The notes under the pieces: generated by a model
The model's input: only the letters and a program-made list of their open reading frames with translations
Databases searched by the model: none
Told to the model about the DNA's origin: nothing
Translations under genes and position numbers: made by a program
Assembly (NCBI GenBank): GCA_022705325.1
Contig: JAKJER010000010.1
Location: 87,798-151,797 of the forward strand
From: Planctomycetota bacterium
GTDB lineage: Bacteria; Planctomycetota; Phycisphaerae; SM23-33
Direction: 5' to 3'
Length of the DNA: 64,000 bases
Part shown: positions 36,587 through 44,836 of the stretch, one piece after another
Layout: each line of letters starts with the position of its first letter
Numbering within the stretch: position 1 is the first letter of the stretch

Positions 36587-39226
36587 ATGCATGACGCTCC
36601 TGTCGTTTCCGAGCTGGAGCCGGGGGGCGAGCCTCGCCCGCCGATCATCCATCCCCCTCAGGGGCGGACGGCTCGTCCGCCGGTATTGCTGAGGGCGCCG
36701 CTGGCGGCGGTGGCGGCCGCGATGATGGCGGGGCTGGTGCTGGGCCGCTACCTGCCCCTGCCGAGCGGATTCTGGGGAGCTGCGGCGGTCGCCGCCCTGC
36801 TGACGGCGCTGGCCCTGTCGTCCCGCCGCCATCTGCGCGCGGCGGCATCGCTCGCCCTGGGCGTCGCCATCATCGCCACTTCCGCCCTGCACCTGCGCTA
36901 CGCCTGCTTCACGCTCGAAGGCGATCACATCGCTACGGCCACGGGCGAGCACGCCGTGCTGGCGAGCCTTCGCGGGCGGGTGGCGTCGATGCCGCAGACC
37001 CACGCGGCGTCGTCTCGCCCGGGCCGGCCGGCCGCTAGGACGAGCTTCCTGCTGGAGGTCCGCGAGGTGCTGTCGTCCGCCCCGGACCACTCCCCGGCGA
37101 CGGCCTCGCGGAGCGCCGCGAGTCTGCCCCGTCGGTGGGAGCGGGCCAGCGGCCTGGTCCGCGTGAGCGTCCAGGAAGTGGAGGACCGACTCCAGCCCGG
37201 CATGGACGTGGAGATCATGGGCTGGCTGGGCCGGCTGGCCGGGCCGGACAACCCGGGCCAGACCGACTGGGCGGAGTTGGCCCGGCGTCACGGCGTTCAC
37301 GCGCGGCTGAGCGTGGAGTCGCCCGAGGCGATTGCGTTGCTGAAGGTGGAGCGGCCGTGGTATCAGCGGGCGATCTGGCAGGTGCGGTCGGCGTTTCGCG
37401 AGCACCTGTGGGCGTGCGGCGGGCTCGAACAGGGCCCGCTTCTGGGCGCCCTGATCGCGGGCGAGCGCCAGCCCGCCCTGCGGCAGCTCAACCGCATGAT
37501 GGTGCGGGCGGGGACGGCCCACTTTCTGTCCATCTCGGGGATGCACCTGGCGATCTTCCTGGGCTTCGTCTACGCCCTCTGCCGCCTGGTCAGCCTCACG
37601 CCCCGCCGCTCGGCCTGGGCGGTGCTGATCGTGCTGGGCGCCTACGTCGCGCTGGCCGAGCCGAACCCGCCCCTGCTGCGGTCGGCGTTGATGGCCGGCT
37701 GCCTGTGCCTGGGGGCGATCCTCCGCCGCCCGTACACGTCGCTCAACGCGTTGTCGGCGGCGGCGGTGTTCCTGCTGGCGCTGGACCCGATGCAGCTCTT
37801 CTCGCCGGGCTTTCAGCTCAGCTTCGCGATCGTGGCGGCCCTGATCCTGCTGCACCGAGCGATCCGCCGCAGGCTCTTCGGGCGGTTCCTGCGCCGACGC
37901 GGACTCATCGTGTTTCGCGAGAAAGACTGGCTGGGGCGTTTCCTCCATTACCGCGCCGCCGACGCGGGGATCGCGCTGGCGACCGTCTCGCTGGCGGCGT
38001 GGGCGGCGTCGATGCCGCTGGTGGCCGTTCACTTCGGCCTGTTCAGCCCGTATGCGCCCGTGCTGAGCATCCTGCTGACGCCGCTGGTGGCGGCGGTGCT
38101 GGTGCCGGGCTACCTGGCGGCCGCGCTGGCGCCGCTGGCGCCCAACCTGGGCTACGCGCTGGGGCGGGTGTCGGCGATGGCGGCCGACTGGCTGACGGCG
38201 GCGGTGAACGCGGGCGACCACCTGCCGGGCCTGTCGTTCTCGCTGTATCCGCTGTCGGCGTGGGTGGTGGTGCTGTGGTTCGCGGCGCTGGGCCTGCTGG
38301 TGTGGGCGTGGCGGTGGCGGCTGGGGCGGATCGCGCTGGCGGGCGTGACGCTGCTGCTGGCGGGCCTGACGGCGGCGTCGCAGGCGCCCGCCGCCCCGCC
38401 GGGCGGGCTGGAACTGCACCTGCTGGACGTGGGCGCCGGGCAGTGCGCGGTGCTGCGCACCCCGACCGGCCGGACGATCCTGATAGACGCCGGCTCGCAG
38501 GCGGGCCTGGACGGCCAGGAACTGATCCCCCCGTTCCTTCGCGAGCGGAGGCTGGGACGAGTGGAGGCCGTGTTCGTCTCGCACGCCAACGCCGACCACT
38601 TCAACGCCCTGCCCGGCGAGCCGGGATGGATGGGCCCGGGGTGGCTGTACCTCAATCCGTGGATGGGGCTGGGCGGCGACGAGCCGAGCGAGGCGGGCGC
38701 CCTCCTGCGGGAGATGGACCACCTGGGCTGGCGGACGCAGCGGCTGGCGGCGGGACGGACTTTCCCGCTCGACGATCAGACCACCGTGGAGGTGCTCTGG
38801 CCGCCGCTCCAGCCGAGAGACCTGGCGATCAACGACACGTCGCTGGTGTTGCGAGTGTCGGCTGGGGGGAGGTCGATCCTGCTGCCGGGCGACGTGGAAG
38901 CGCACGGGCAGTCGGCCCTGGCGAAGCTGGGCGACCGCCTCCGCAGCGACGTGCTGGTCCTGCCCCACCACGGGGGATGGCGCAAGACGCTGCCGGAGTT
39001 CGTGGCGGCGGTCCAGCCGAAGGTGATCCTGGTGAGCGCCGGTCGCGACCCGCAAGGCACAGGCAAAGACGCCGACGCCTCGCGGGTCTTTTATCGCTCC
39101 ATCAAGACGCCCGGACGGTACTTCTGCACCGCCCGCAGCGGGTGGATCTGCGTCCGCCTGCGAGGAGAGTTCGAGGAGGTGGAAACGATGAGACGGGGGG
39201 AACAGGGAACAGGGAATAGGGAATAG
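36587..39226 (+). CDS. comEC: ComEC/Rec2-family DNA uptake channel
   Basis: 879 residues. N-terminal membrane helices and a DUF4131-type OB-like region (about 35-230) are followed by the competence domain with many helices (GALIAGERQPALRQLNRMMVRAGTAHFLSISGMHLAIFLGF, about 285-325) and a C-terminal metallo-beta-lactamase-like domain (LHLLDVGAGQCAVLRTPTGRTILIDAGS; SHANADHFNAL; LPHHGG). ComEC carries single-stranded DNA across the inner membrane in natural transformation. All three domains are present. The last nine residues (GEQGTGNRE) and the stop codon come from a dispersed repeat, so the native C-terminus has probably been altered. Confidence 0.92.
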   Translation: MHDAPVVSELEPGGEPRPPIIHPPQGRTARPPVLLRAPLAAVAAAMMAGLVLGRYLPLPSGFWGAAAVAALLTALALSSRRHLRAAASLALGVAIIATSALHLRYACFTLEGDHIATATGEHAVLASLRGRVASMPQTHAASSRPGRPAARTSFLLEVREVLSSAPDHSPATASRSAASLPRRWERASGLVRVSVQEVEDRLQPGMDVEIMGWLGRLAGPDNPGQTDWAELARRHGVHARLSVESPEAIALLKVERPWYQRAIWQVRSAFREHLWACGGLEQGPLLGALIAGERQPALRQLNRMMVRAGTAHFLSISGMHLAIFLGFVYALCRLVSLTPRRSAWAVLIVLGAYVALAEPNPPLLRSALMAGCLCLGAILRRPYTSLNALSAAAVFLLALDPMQLFSPGFQLSFAIVAALILLHRAIRRRLFGRFLRRRGLIVFREKDWLGRFLHYRAADAGIALATVSLAAWAASMPLVAVHFGLFSPYAPVLSILLTPLVAAVLVPGYLAAALAPLAPNLGYALGRVSAMAADWLTAAVNAGDHLPGLSFSLYPLSAWVVVLWFAALGLLVWAWRWRLGRIALAGVTLLLAGLTAASQAPAAPPGGLELHLLDVGAGQCAVLRTPTGRTILIDAGSQAGLDGQELIPPFLRERRLGRVEAVFVSHANADHFNALPGEPGWMGPGWLYLNPWMGLGGDEPSEAGALLREMDHLGWRTQRLAAGRTFPLDDQTTVEVLWPPLQPRDLAINDTSLVLRVSAGGRSILLPGDVEAHGQSALAKLGDRLRSDVLVLPHHGGWRKTLPEFVAAVQPKVILVSAGRDPQGTGKDADASRVFYRSIKTPGRYFCTARSGWICVRLRGEFEEVETMRRGEQGTGNRE

Positions 39227-39262
39227 GGAACAGGGAATAGGGAGCAGGGAACGGGGAACAGG
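39199..39262. repeat. GGAACAGGGAATAGGGA simple repeat
   Basis: About eight imperfect (A)GGGAACA / GGGAATA units. The tract encodes the last codons and the stop codon of comEC. Same family as 6983-7020 and 35061-35105. Confidence 0.8.
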
Positions 39263-39296
39263 CCGTCGGCCAAGGGCGATTGGTCGTGGGCGATTT

Positions 39297-40805
39297 CTAG
39301 TGCTGCCCGAGCACGGGGCCGTCGTCCTCGACCTCCATGGCCAGGATGGTCAGGTCGTCGCTGTGCCCGTCCTGCTGGCGGAGGCGTGCGGCGTGGACGA
39401 GTTCGTCGACCTGCTGGGTCAGGGTGTGGTGGGCGGAGGCGGCGAGCAGATCGGCGACACCGGCCATGCCGAGCATTCGCTTGGGCGCACCGGCCTCCAC
39501 CACGCCGTCGCTGAAGAGGAACAGGCGGTCGCCGACGGCCAGTTCGAGTCGCTCGACGCTCCAGAGCTTGCTCGACTGGGCGCCCAGGACGGGCCCGGTC
39601 GAGCCGAGGCTTCGCGCGCCGCCGGCGGTCAGGAGGGTCCCGCCGGGGTGCCCCGCGGCGACGTAGGTCCACGTTCGCTGGTCGGGGTTCCAGACGCCCA
39701 GGCACATGGTGACGAATCGCTCGTCGGGACTGGAGGCCAGCATGTCGTCATTGATGCGGTGGATGGCGGTCAGCAGGTCGCCCCCGTCGTGGAGGTGGTA
39801 TCGCAGGGACATCCTGACCACGCCGGTCAGGAGGGCGGCGCTGATGCCGTGTCCGGCGACGTCCAGCACGGCGGCAGCCACCTGCCCGCGGGGCAGGACG
39901 AAGACGTCGTAGAGGTCCCCGCCGATCTCGGCGGCGGGCTGGTACCGGGCGGCCACCTCGACGCCGCGGACCTCGGGGATGGCGCCGGGCAGGAGGCGGG
40001 CCTGGATCTTGCGGGCCTCGCGCAGTTCGGCCAGGCGGCGCTCCTCGTGCTCGGACAGCTCGCTGGCCATGAGGTTGAACTCGGCGCAGAGCGAGAGGAA
40101 CTCGGGCGAGCCGGCGGGGTCCACGCGGGCGTAGAAGTCCCTCGCGGACCAGGCGCGGGCGGCCTGCACCAGGCGCTTGACCGGACGGATGACCGCGAAG
40201 TGGATGGCGACGAAGACCAGCAGGATGATCTCGGCGGCGATGATGAGGATCTGGAGGGCCCGGCTGGAGAGGTCCTGGCGGAGGGCGTCGAGTGTCTGAT
40301 CGAGATGGCGGGCGACGAGGACGGTCGCCCCGCCGTCGTCGGAGCCGGGTTCGTGGAGGCGGAAGACGGCCATCGGCCCGTTGGAGGTGCGGACGAGCTC
40401 TTCCTGGGGCCCGGCGGCGGGGAAGGTCTCTTTGGCGAGGTCGGCGCCCTGGTGGGCGGCCGCCGCGAGGACCGCGCCGTTGTCGTCAAAGACGACGACG
40501 TGGTGGCCCGGAGCGACGGAGGCGTCCATGCGGATGACGAAGTTGGTGAGGAAGCGTCCCAGCAGGTTGGCCTGGGTGATCCGCCGGCGGGCGGGCTCGA
40601 CGCTGTGCGCGACGGTCCGCAGCGAGCGGAAGACGTCGGTGAGTTCCTTGCGATAGGCGCGGCGGAAGTCCAGCAGCATGCCCACGCCGGCGGTGATGAG
40701 AACGATCAGCGTGATGATGATGCCCAGCCGCAGCCCCAGGCGGCTGCGCACCGGCCGCGGCGGCCGGGCTTGCGCCTGTTCACGTACGTCCACGTCCTTT
40801 TGCAC
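39297..40805 (-). CDS. membrane receptor with SpoIIE/RsbU-type PP2C phosphatase domain
   Basis: 502 residues if GTG 40805 is the start; a GTG at 40793 is also possible, and no ATG is available near the 5' end. A membrane helix (about 28-46), a periplasmic sensor region, a second helix (about 190-212) and a HAMP-like linker lead into a PP2C domain (about 270-500) with AAEIGGDLYDVF, AVLDVAGHGISAAL, LFSDGVVEAG and HSDDLTILAME, the metal-binding aspartates of RsbU/SpoIIE phosphatases. These dephosphorylate anti-sigma-factor antagonists. No STAS or anti-sigma gene is adjacent. Confidence 0.88.
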   Translation of the reverse strand: MQKDVDVREQAQARPPRPVRSRLGLRLGIIITLIVLITAGVGMLLDFRRAYRKELTDVFRSLRTVAHSVEPARRRITQANLLGRFLTNFVIRMDASVAPGHHVVVFDDNGAVLAAAAHQGADLAKETFPAAGPQEELVRTSNGPMAVFRLHEPGSDDGGATVLVARHLDQTLDALRQDLSSRALQILIIAAEIILLVFVAIHFAVIRPVKRLVQAARAWSARDFYARVDPAGSPEFLSLCAEFNLMASELSEHEERRLAELREARKIQARLLPGAIPEVRGVEVAARYQPAAEIGGDLYDVFVLPRGQVAAAVLDVAGHGISAALLTGVVRMSLRYHLHDGGDLLTAIHRINDDMLASSPDERFVTMCLGVWNPDQRTWTYVAAGHPGGTLLTAGGARSLGSTGPVLGAQSSKLWSVERLELAVGDRLFLFSDGVVEAGAPKRMLGMAGVADLLAASAHHTLTQQVDELVHAARLRQQDGHSDDLTILAMEVEDDGPVLGQH

Positions 40806-40811
40806 GCGATC

Positions 40812-40841
40812 AGTGTACACCGGCCCACGGGCGGTTGGCAA
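40812..40841 (-). promoter_or_regulatory. possible promoter of the PP2C gene
   Basis: On the minus strand TTGCCA (40841-40836), an 18-base spacer and TACACT (40817-40812). If used, an upstream TTG at 40841 cannot be the start codon. Confidence 0.45.
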
Positions 40842-40849
40842 TCGCGGAA

Positions 40850-40875
40850 AGCCCGCCGAACGCTTTCGGCGGGCT
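40850..40875 (-). terminator. hairpin upstream of the PP2C gene
   Basis: Perfect 11-bp stem AGCCCGCCGAA / TTCGGCGGGCT with a four-base loop; only a short T run follows on the minus strand. It could back up the stronger hairpin at 40908-40942. Confidence 0.5.
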
Positions 40876-40907
40876 GTACACGGGGGTTGTGGGAGCGCAG
40901 AAACAAC

Positions 40908-40942
40908 GGGAGCCGCGGGAAGGGGTTCTTCCCGCAGCTCCC
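40908..40942 (-). terminator. terminator of the large PEP-CTERM gene
   Basis: 14-bp stem (GGGAGCCGCGGGAA with TTCCCGCAGCTCCC, one mismatch) followed on the minus strand by GTTGTTTC. Confidence 0.75.
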
Positions 40943-40967
40943 ATCGAGCGAGTCGCCAGGCGGGCGA

Positions 40968-42980
40968 TCACCTGGCACGTCTTCGGCGGACGTAGCCGCC
41001 GATCCCGCCGCAGGCCAGGGCCAGGCAGGCCAGGCTGACCGGCTCGGGAATGGCGCGGACCTCGATCTCGTCGATGGCCGTCCCGCCGGCGCTGGCCAGG
41101 ATCCTCACGCCGGTGGCATCGGGGATCGCGTCGAACTGCCACAGGTGGCGCAGATACCCCTCGCCGGGCCACTGGCCGGTGTAGTCCATGACGCGGATGG
41201 TGTTCCACGTGATGGTGTTCCAGTTGAAACCGGGGGTGGCCAGGGCGGCGTTGAGGATGGCCAGATCGGCCGTGGTGTACTGGAGGACGTACTCGCCCTG
41301 GTAGCGGTCGACGAGTTGGGTCGCCTCGCCGCCGTTGTCGCGCCCGAAGGCGATGGCGTCGATGGTGGAGGCCTCGGCGAAGATCACGCCGGCATAGGTC
41401 CAACTGCTCGTGCCGATCCAGCTATTGTTGTTGCCGTACGTCTCGTCGTTCAAGTGCGGGATGCTGTGAGCGGCGTAGCCGGTGATGCAGTCCTTGGCGA
41501 AGGCCTTCCCGCCGCGGGACTGGGCGGCCACGTTGTACTGCACCAGGGACCCGCCGACCTCGGCCAGTTGGAAGCTGGGGATGTCGTGACGAGCGAAGAG
41601 GTACTGCTCGACCTGCGACCGCTCGGAGGCCGACAGGGCGCGGTTGTACACAAGGACCTCGCCCATCTGCCCGGTGAGGGGGTAGGTGCCGTCGCCCCGG
41701 AGGCCCAGGGTGAGCACCTGCTGATAACTGCTGCGGGCGTTGGCAGCGACGATGTCGGCGGCCTGCATGCCGTCCACGCGAATGTAGCCAGTGTTGCCGT
41801 CGACGCGGATGTTGTACACGTGGGGCTTGCCGTCGGCGAAGATGCCCGCGGGCCCGAAGTCGGCGAACCGGCTCAGGTCGGTGCCGCTGGTCGACGCGGG
41901 GATGAAGCGGGCGCCAGCTTGCCCGTTGATGTGCAACTCGTACTTGAGCGTACCGGAATTGCTCCCGGCGCCGGTCAGGAACTGGACGGCCTGGCTGGCG
42001 GAGCTGGCGACGACGAAGATCTCGTAGTCGGAGTCGGCGATGTTCAGGGCCGTGCCGGTATTGGGCAGGTCGATCCACTGGGTGGGCGCGAAGCCGACGG
42101 ACTGGTTGCCCGCGATCCCGCTGGGGACGATGGTGGGCCGGGCGGCTGCGTTGCCCTGGACCGCGTCATGGCCCTGCCCGGCCTGGTCGGTCCAGGTGGC
42201 CAGGCGCCCGGACGTGTCGGGGATGGTCCCCGCGTCGCCCTTGAGCCACGCCTGGAGATTGCCCGCGGGCACGGACCAGGACGAGCCTCCGTAGGCCTCG
42301 ACCTCGTCGATGCAGATGGTGCTGCTGAAGTTGCTGTAGTACTGCGGGACGATCCGCAGCCCGGTGGCCTCGAGAGGCTGGCCGTTCTGGGCGACGCTGT
42401 ACTGGTGACGATAGTAGGACGTGAAAGGCCCGCCTTTAGAGCTATCGTCATCGGAGGCGTAGTTGAGCGTGCCAATGGTGGCCCAGCCGGTGGAAGGATT
42501 CCCGGTGACGCCGGTGCCCGTTCCGGGGCTGGACACCTGGGTGTACTGGAGCGTGTAGAGGCCCAGGGAGCGGTCGGTGAAGTTCGTGCCAGAACGTTCC
42601 GGGTCGTTGCCGTTGTCGCGTCCGAAGGCGATGGCGCCGACGGTCTGGAGGCTGCCGAAGTTGATCCCGATGTACGGAGCGGTATCGCTGCCCGAGGGCA
42701 GCCAACTGTTGCTGTTGCCGTAGTACACGTCGTTGGCGTTGGCGATCAGGTGCACGCCCGCCCCGTACTGGCTGGAGCCGAACGCCGTGGCGCCGGTCGT
42801 GAGGCTGGCATGCGCGGGGGCGGGAGAGGCCGGGTTGAAGTAGTCGGCCTCGTTGCCGTCCCATGAGATGGAGTAGCCCGCGCTGGGCGTGATGACCACC
42901 CCGGCCTGAAGGGGCAGGGCGCACAGGGCGACCGCCAGGACCAGGCTCCACAACATCCGATTCGTCGTCTCCGTTTTCAT
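40968..42980 (-). CDS. large PEP-CTERM exported protein with LamG-like domain
   Basis: 670 residues. Signal peptide MKTETTNRMLWSLVLAVALCALPLQAG. Two similar discoidin-like regions (YGNSNSWLPSGSDTAPYIGINFGS.. near 75 and YGNNNSWIGTSSWTYAGVIFAEAS.. near 515) flank a LamG/concanavalin-like domain (about 240-470, with AWLKGDAGTIPDTSGRLATWTDQAGQGHDA and GQMGEVLVYNRALSASERSQVEQYL). The C-terminus RAIPEPVSLACLALACGGIGGYVRRRRAR is a full PEP-CTERM signal. Probably a surface glycan-binding protein; exosortase must be encoded elsewhere. Confidence 0.9.
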   Translation of the reverse strand: MKTETTNRMLWSLVLAVALCALPLQAGVVITPSAGYSISWDGNEADYFNPASPAPAHASLTTGATAFGSSQYGAGVHLIANANDVYYGNSNSWLPSGSDTAPYIGINFGSLQTVGAIAFGRDNGNDPERSGTNFTDRSLGLYTLQYTQVSSPGTGTGVTGNPSTGWATIGTLNYASDDDSSKGGPFTSYYRHQYSVAQNGQPLEATGLRIVPQYYSNFSSTICIDEVEAYGGSSWSVPAGNLQAWLKGDAGTIPDTSGRLATWTDQAGQGHDAVQGNAAARPTIVPSGIAGNQSVGFAPTQWIDLPNTGTALNIADSDYEIFVVASSASQAVQFLTGAGSNSGTLKYELHINGQAGARFIPASTSGTDLSRFADFGPAGIFADGKPHVYNIRVDGNTGYIRVDGMQAADIVAANARSSYQQVLTLGLRGDGTYPLTGQMGEVLVYNRALSASERSQVEQYLFARHDIPSFQLAEVGGSLVQYNVAAQSRGGKAFAKDCITGYAAHSIPHLNDETYGNNNSWIGTSSWTYAGVIFAEASTIDAIAFGRDNGGEATQLVDRYQGEYVLQYTTADLAILNAALATPGFNWNTITWNTIRVMDYTGQWPGEGYLRHLWQFDAIPDATGVRILASAGGTAIDEIEVRAIPEPVSLACLALACGGIGGYVRRRRAR

Positions 42981-43085
42981 CTTCGTTCTCCTTGGCCGTT
43001 CCGGGTGCCCCGGTCCGGCGTCCTCTTTTACCGCGGATTTGCATCAACCTGCCGCGCGCGCGGCCAGGCTGCGTTCACAGACGTG

Positions 43086-43901
43086 CTACGGGTACAGCTC
43101 GAACAACTCCATGATCTTCTCGTCGCTGGTCGCGTCGGCGTACCCGTCGGTGTTCGGGCTGCCGTTGGCCATCGCGACCGCCTCCACCTGCACCGGCGTG
43201 ACGCCGACGTACCGCCCGCTGCCGTCGATGCGGGTGACGTTGTAGCCGTCCTTGTGGCCGTACTGCCCGCCGAATCGCGGGTCCAGGACGTCGGAGTAGA
43301 TCACCGAGTTGGCCGGGGCGTTGGAACTGCGAAGGTGCTTCTTGCCGTGCGTCCGCCACCAGGACGGCGAGCGATAGTGATACCCGGCGATCAGGCGCCG
43401 GGAGTAGTTGCCTTCGGCCTGGGTGCTGTTCCACCAGCCACAGCCCAGTCCGGCCCACCAGTTGGGCTTGTCGACGTTCATGCTGTGCCAGTTGGTGGGC
43501 GCCTGTCCCCCTTTGCTCTCCACGTAGGTGGTGTTCAGGCTGGGGCAGTGCATCGAGCTGCCCAGCTCGCCGGAAGGCAGGTAGCCCGCGGAGACGCAAA
43601 GCCCGATGCCCAGGGGCTCCTGGAAGGGCGGGCCGGGCCAGCGCTTGCGGATGTCGAAGGAATAGGTCCAGTGCTCCGTGCCGGCGCTGTCGAGGTACTG
43701 CGAGATGGGCAGCGCTTCCCGCGACTCGCCCGCATAGGACAGGGCGGCGTGGATGGTGTTCTTCATGTGGCTGGCGCAGACGGCCCGGCGGACGAGTTCC
43801 TTGGACCGGTTCAGCGTGGGGGCAAGGATGGAGAGCAACACCGAGAGGATCGAGATGATCACCAGGAGCTCAACCAGCGTGAACCCGCGCCCGCGTCGCA
43901 T
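43086..43901 (-). CDS. prepilin-like exported protein with N-terminal methylation motif
   Basis: 271 residues from ATG 43901 (MRRGRGFTLVELLVIISILSVLLSILAPTLNRSKELVRR). This is a classic class III/pseudopilin leader. The middle includes a WHSMNVDKPNWWAGLGCGWWN stretch, and the C-terminus SGRYVGVTPVQVEAVAMANG is typical of the planctomycete prepilin-like families. Prepilin peptidase would cleave after the glycine of RGRG. Single gene, not adjacent to secretion machinery. Confidence 0.85.
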   Translation of the reverse strand: MRRGRGFTLVELLVIISILSVLLSILAPTLNRSKELVRRAVCASHMKNTIHAALSYAGESREALPISQYLDSAGTEHWTYSFDIRKRWPGPPFQEPLGIGLCVSAGYLPSGELGSSMHCPSLNTTYVESKGGQAPTNWHSMNVDKPNWWAGLGCGWWNSTQAEGNYSRRLIAGYHYRSPSWWRTHGKKHLRSSNAPANSVIYSDVLDPRFGGQYGHKDGYNVTRIDGSGRYVGVTPVQVEAVAMANGSPNTDGYADATSDEKIMELFELYP

Positions 43902-43994
43902 GACCAGCCGCCTGCCTTTCGACCAGATGCCGCGCCGGCCAACATGCGCGAAATGGGGGACCCGCAGCCGGCGGAACGGACCCTCATCATCTAG

Positions 43995-44021
43995 CTTATA
44001 CGACAAGTTGGCGGCCGTCAA
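43995..44021 (-). promoter_or_regulatory. weak promoter candidate for the prepilin-like gene
   Basis: On the minus strand TTGACG (44021-44016) and TATAAG (44000-43995), but the spacer is only 15 bases. Confidence 0.3.
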
Positions 44022-44194
44022 GGAAAAGAACATCAAACTGAGAAGGCATCATTATAAGGGGACAGAGGCCTCCTGGACCGGGGGCGGGGCGTTCGTGGTG
44101 CGTGCGTCCGGGATCGGACACAAAGGCCCTGGGACCTGCCGGCAGGCGCCGCCGCAAAGGCCCCCGCACCTGGCGCCCTGTCCGGAGCGCCGCC

Positions 44195-44836
44195 TCACTT
44201 GTCCTGGGCGATCAGGGACATGCGGACCAGCTCGGCCAGGCTGCCGGCGGCGGTCTTTTCCATGATGCAGGCACGGTGGGTCTCTACGGTCTTGATGCTG
44301 ATGCCCAGCTCGGCGGCGACCTGCTTGTTGAGCATGCCGGAAACGACCAGGTCCATGACTTCCCGCTCGCGCGGGGTCAGGCGGTCCAGACGATGGCGGA
44401 CCAGGCGGCGGTGCTCGTCGTCGGCGCGGGTGGCCAGCTCCAGCCGCAACGCCTTGTTCACCCGCTCCAGCAGCACGGCGGCGTCGAAGGGCTTCTCGAT
44501 GAAGTCGCAGGCCCCGCACTGCATGGCCCGCACGGCCATGGGGACGTCCGCGTAGGCGGTGACCATGATCACGGGCAGGTTGACGTGGCTTTCGCGGAGC
44601 TTCTCCAACAGGTCCAGCCCGCTCATGCCGGGCATGCGGACGTCCAGCAGGAGGCAGCCGTGCATGTCGGGGGCGAACGCGTTGAGGAAGGCCCGCCCGG
44701 AATCGAACGTCCTGGCGGACAGGCCGGCGGAGGTGAGAAGGAACTCGATGGACTGGCGCATGGCCTGATCGTCGTCGACGACGAAGACGGTGGCGGCGAG
44801 GTCCCTGGAATCGACTTGGCTGTTGGAGACGGTCAT
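44195..44836 (-). CDS. FixJ-type response regulator
   Basis: 213 residues. The receiver domain (about 15-130) has VFVVDDDQAMRQS, the phospho-acceptor D65 in LLLDVRMPG, the T of MVTAYAD and K of FIEKPF. The C-terminal LuxR-type helix-turn-helix is LTPREREVMDLVVSGMLNKQVAAELGISIKTVETHR. It should be phosphorylated by the kinase encoded just upstream, with which it shares an ATGA overlap. FixJ-like regulators activate transcription; the targets are unknown. Confidence 0.95.
   Translation of the reverse strand: MTVSNSQVDSRDLAATVFVVDDDQAMRQSIEFLLTSAGLSARTFDSGRAFLNAFAPDMHGCLLLDVRMPGMSGLDLLEKLRESHVNLPVIMVTAYADVPMAVRAMQCGACDFIEKPFDAAVLLERVNKALRLELATRADDEHRRLVRHRLDRLTPREREVMDLVVSGMLNKQVAAELGISIKTVETHRACIMEKTAAGSLAELVRMSLIAQDK

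Noticed and set aside
44050..44075. GGGGACAG sequence after the two-component operon as a REP copy
   Set aside because: Only one half is present; no matching arm is found nearby.
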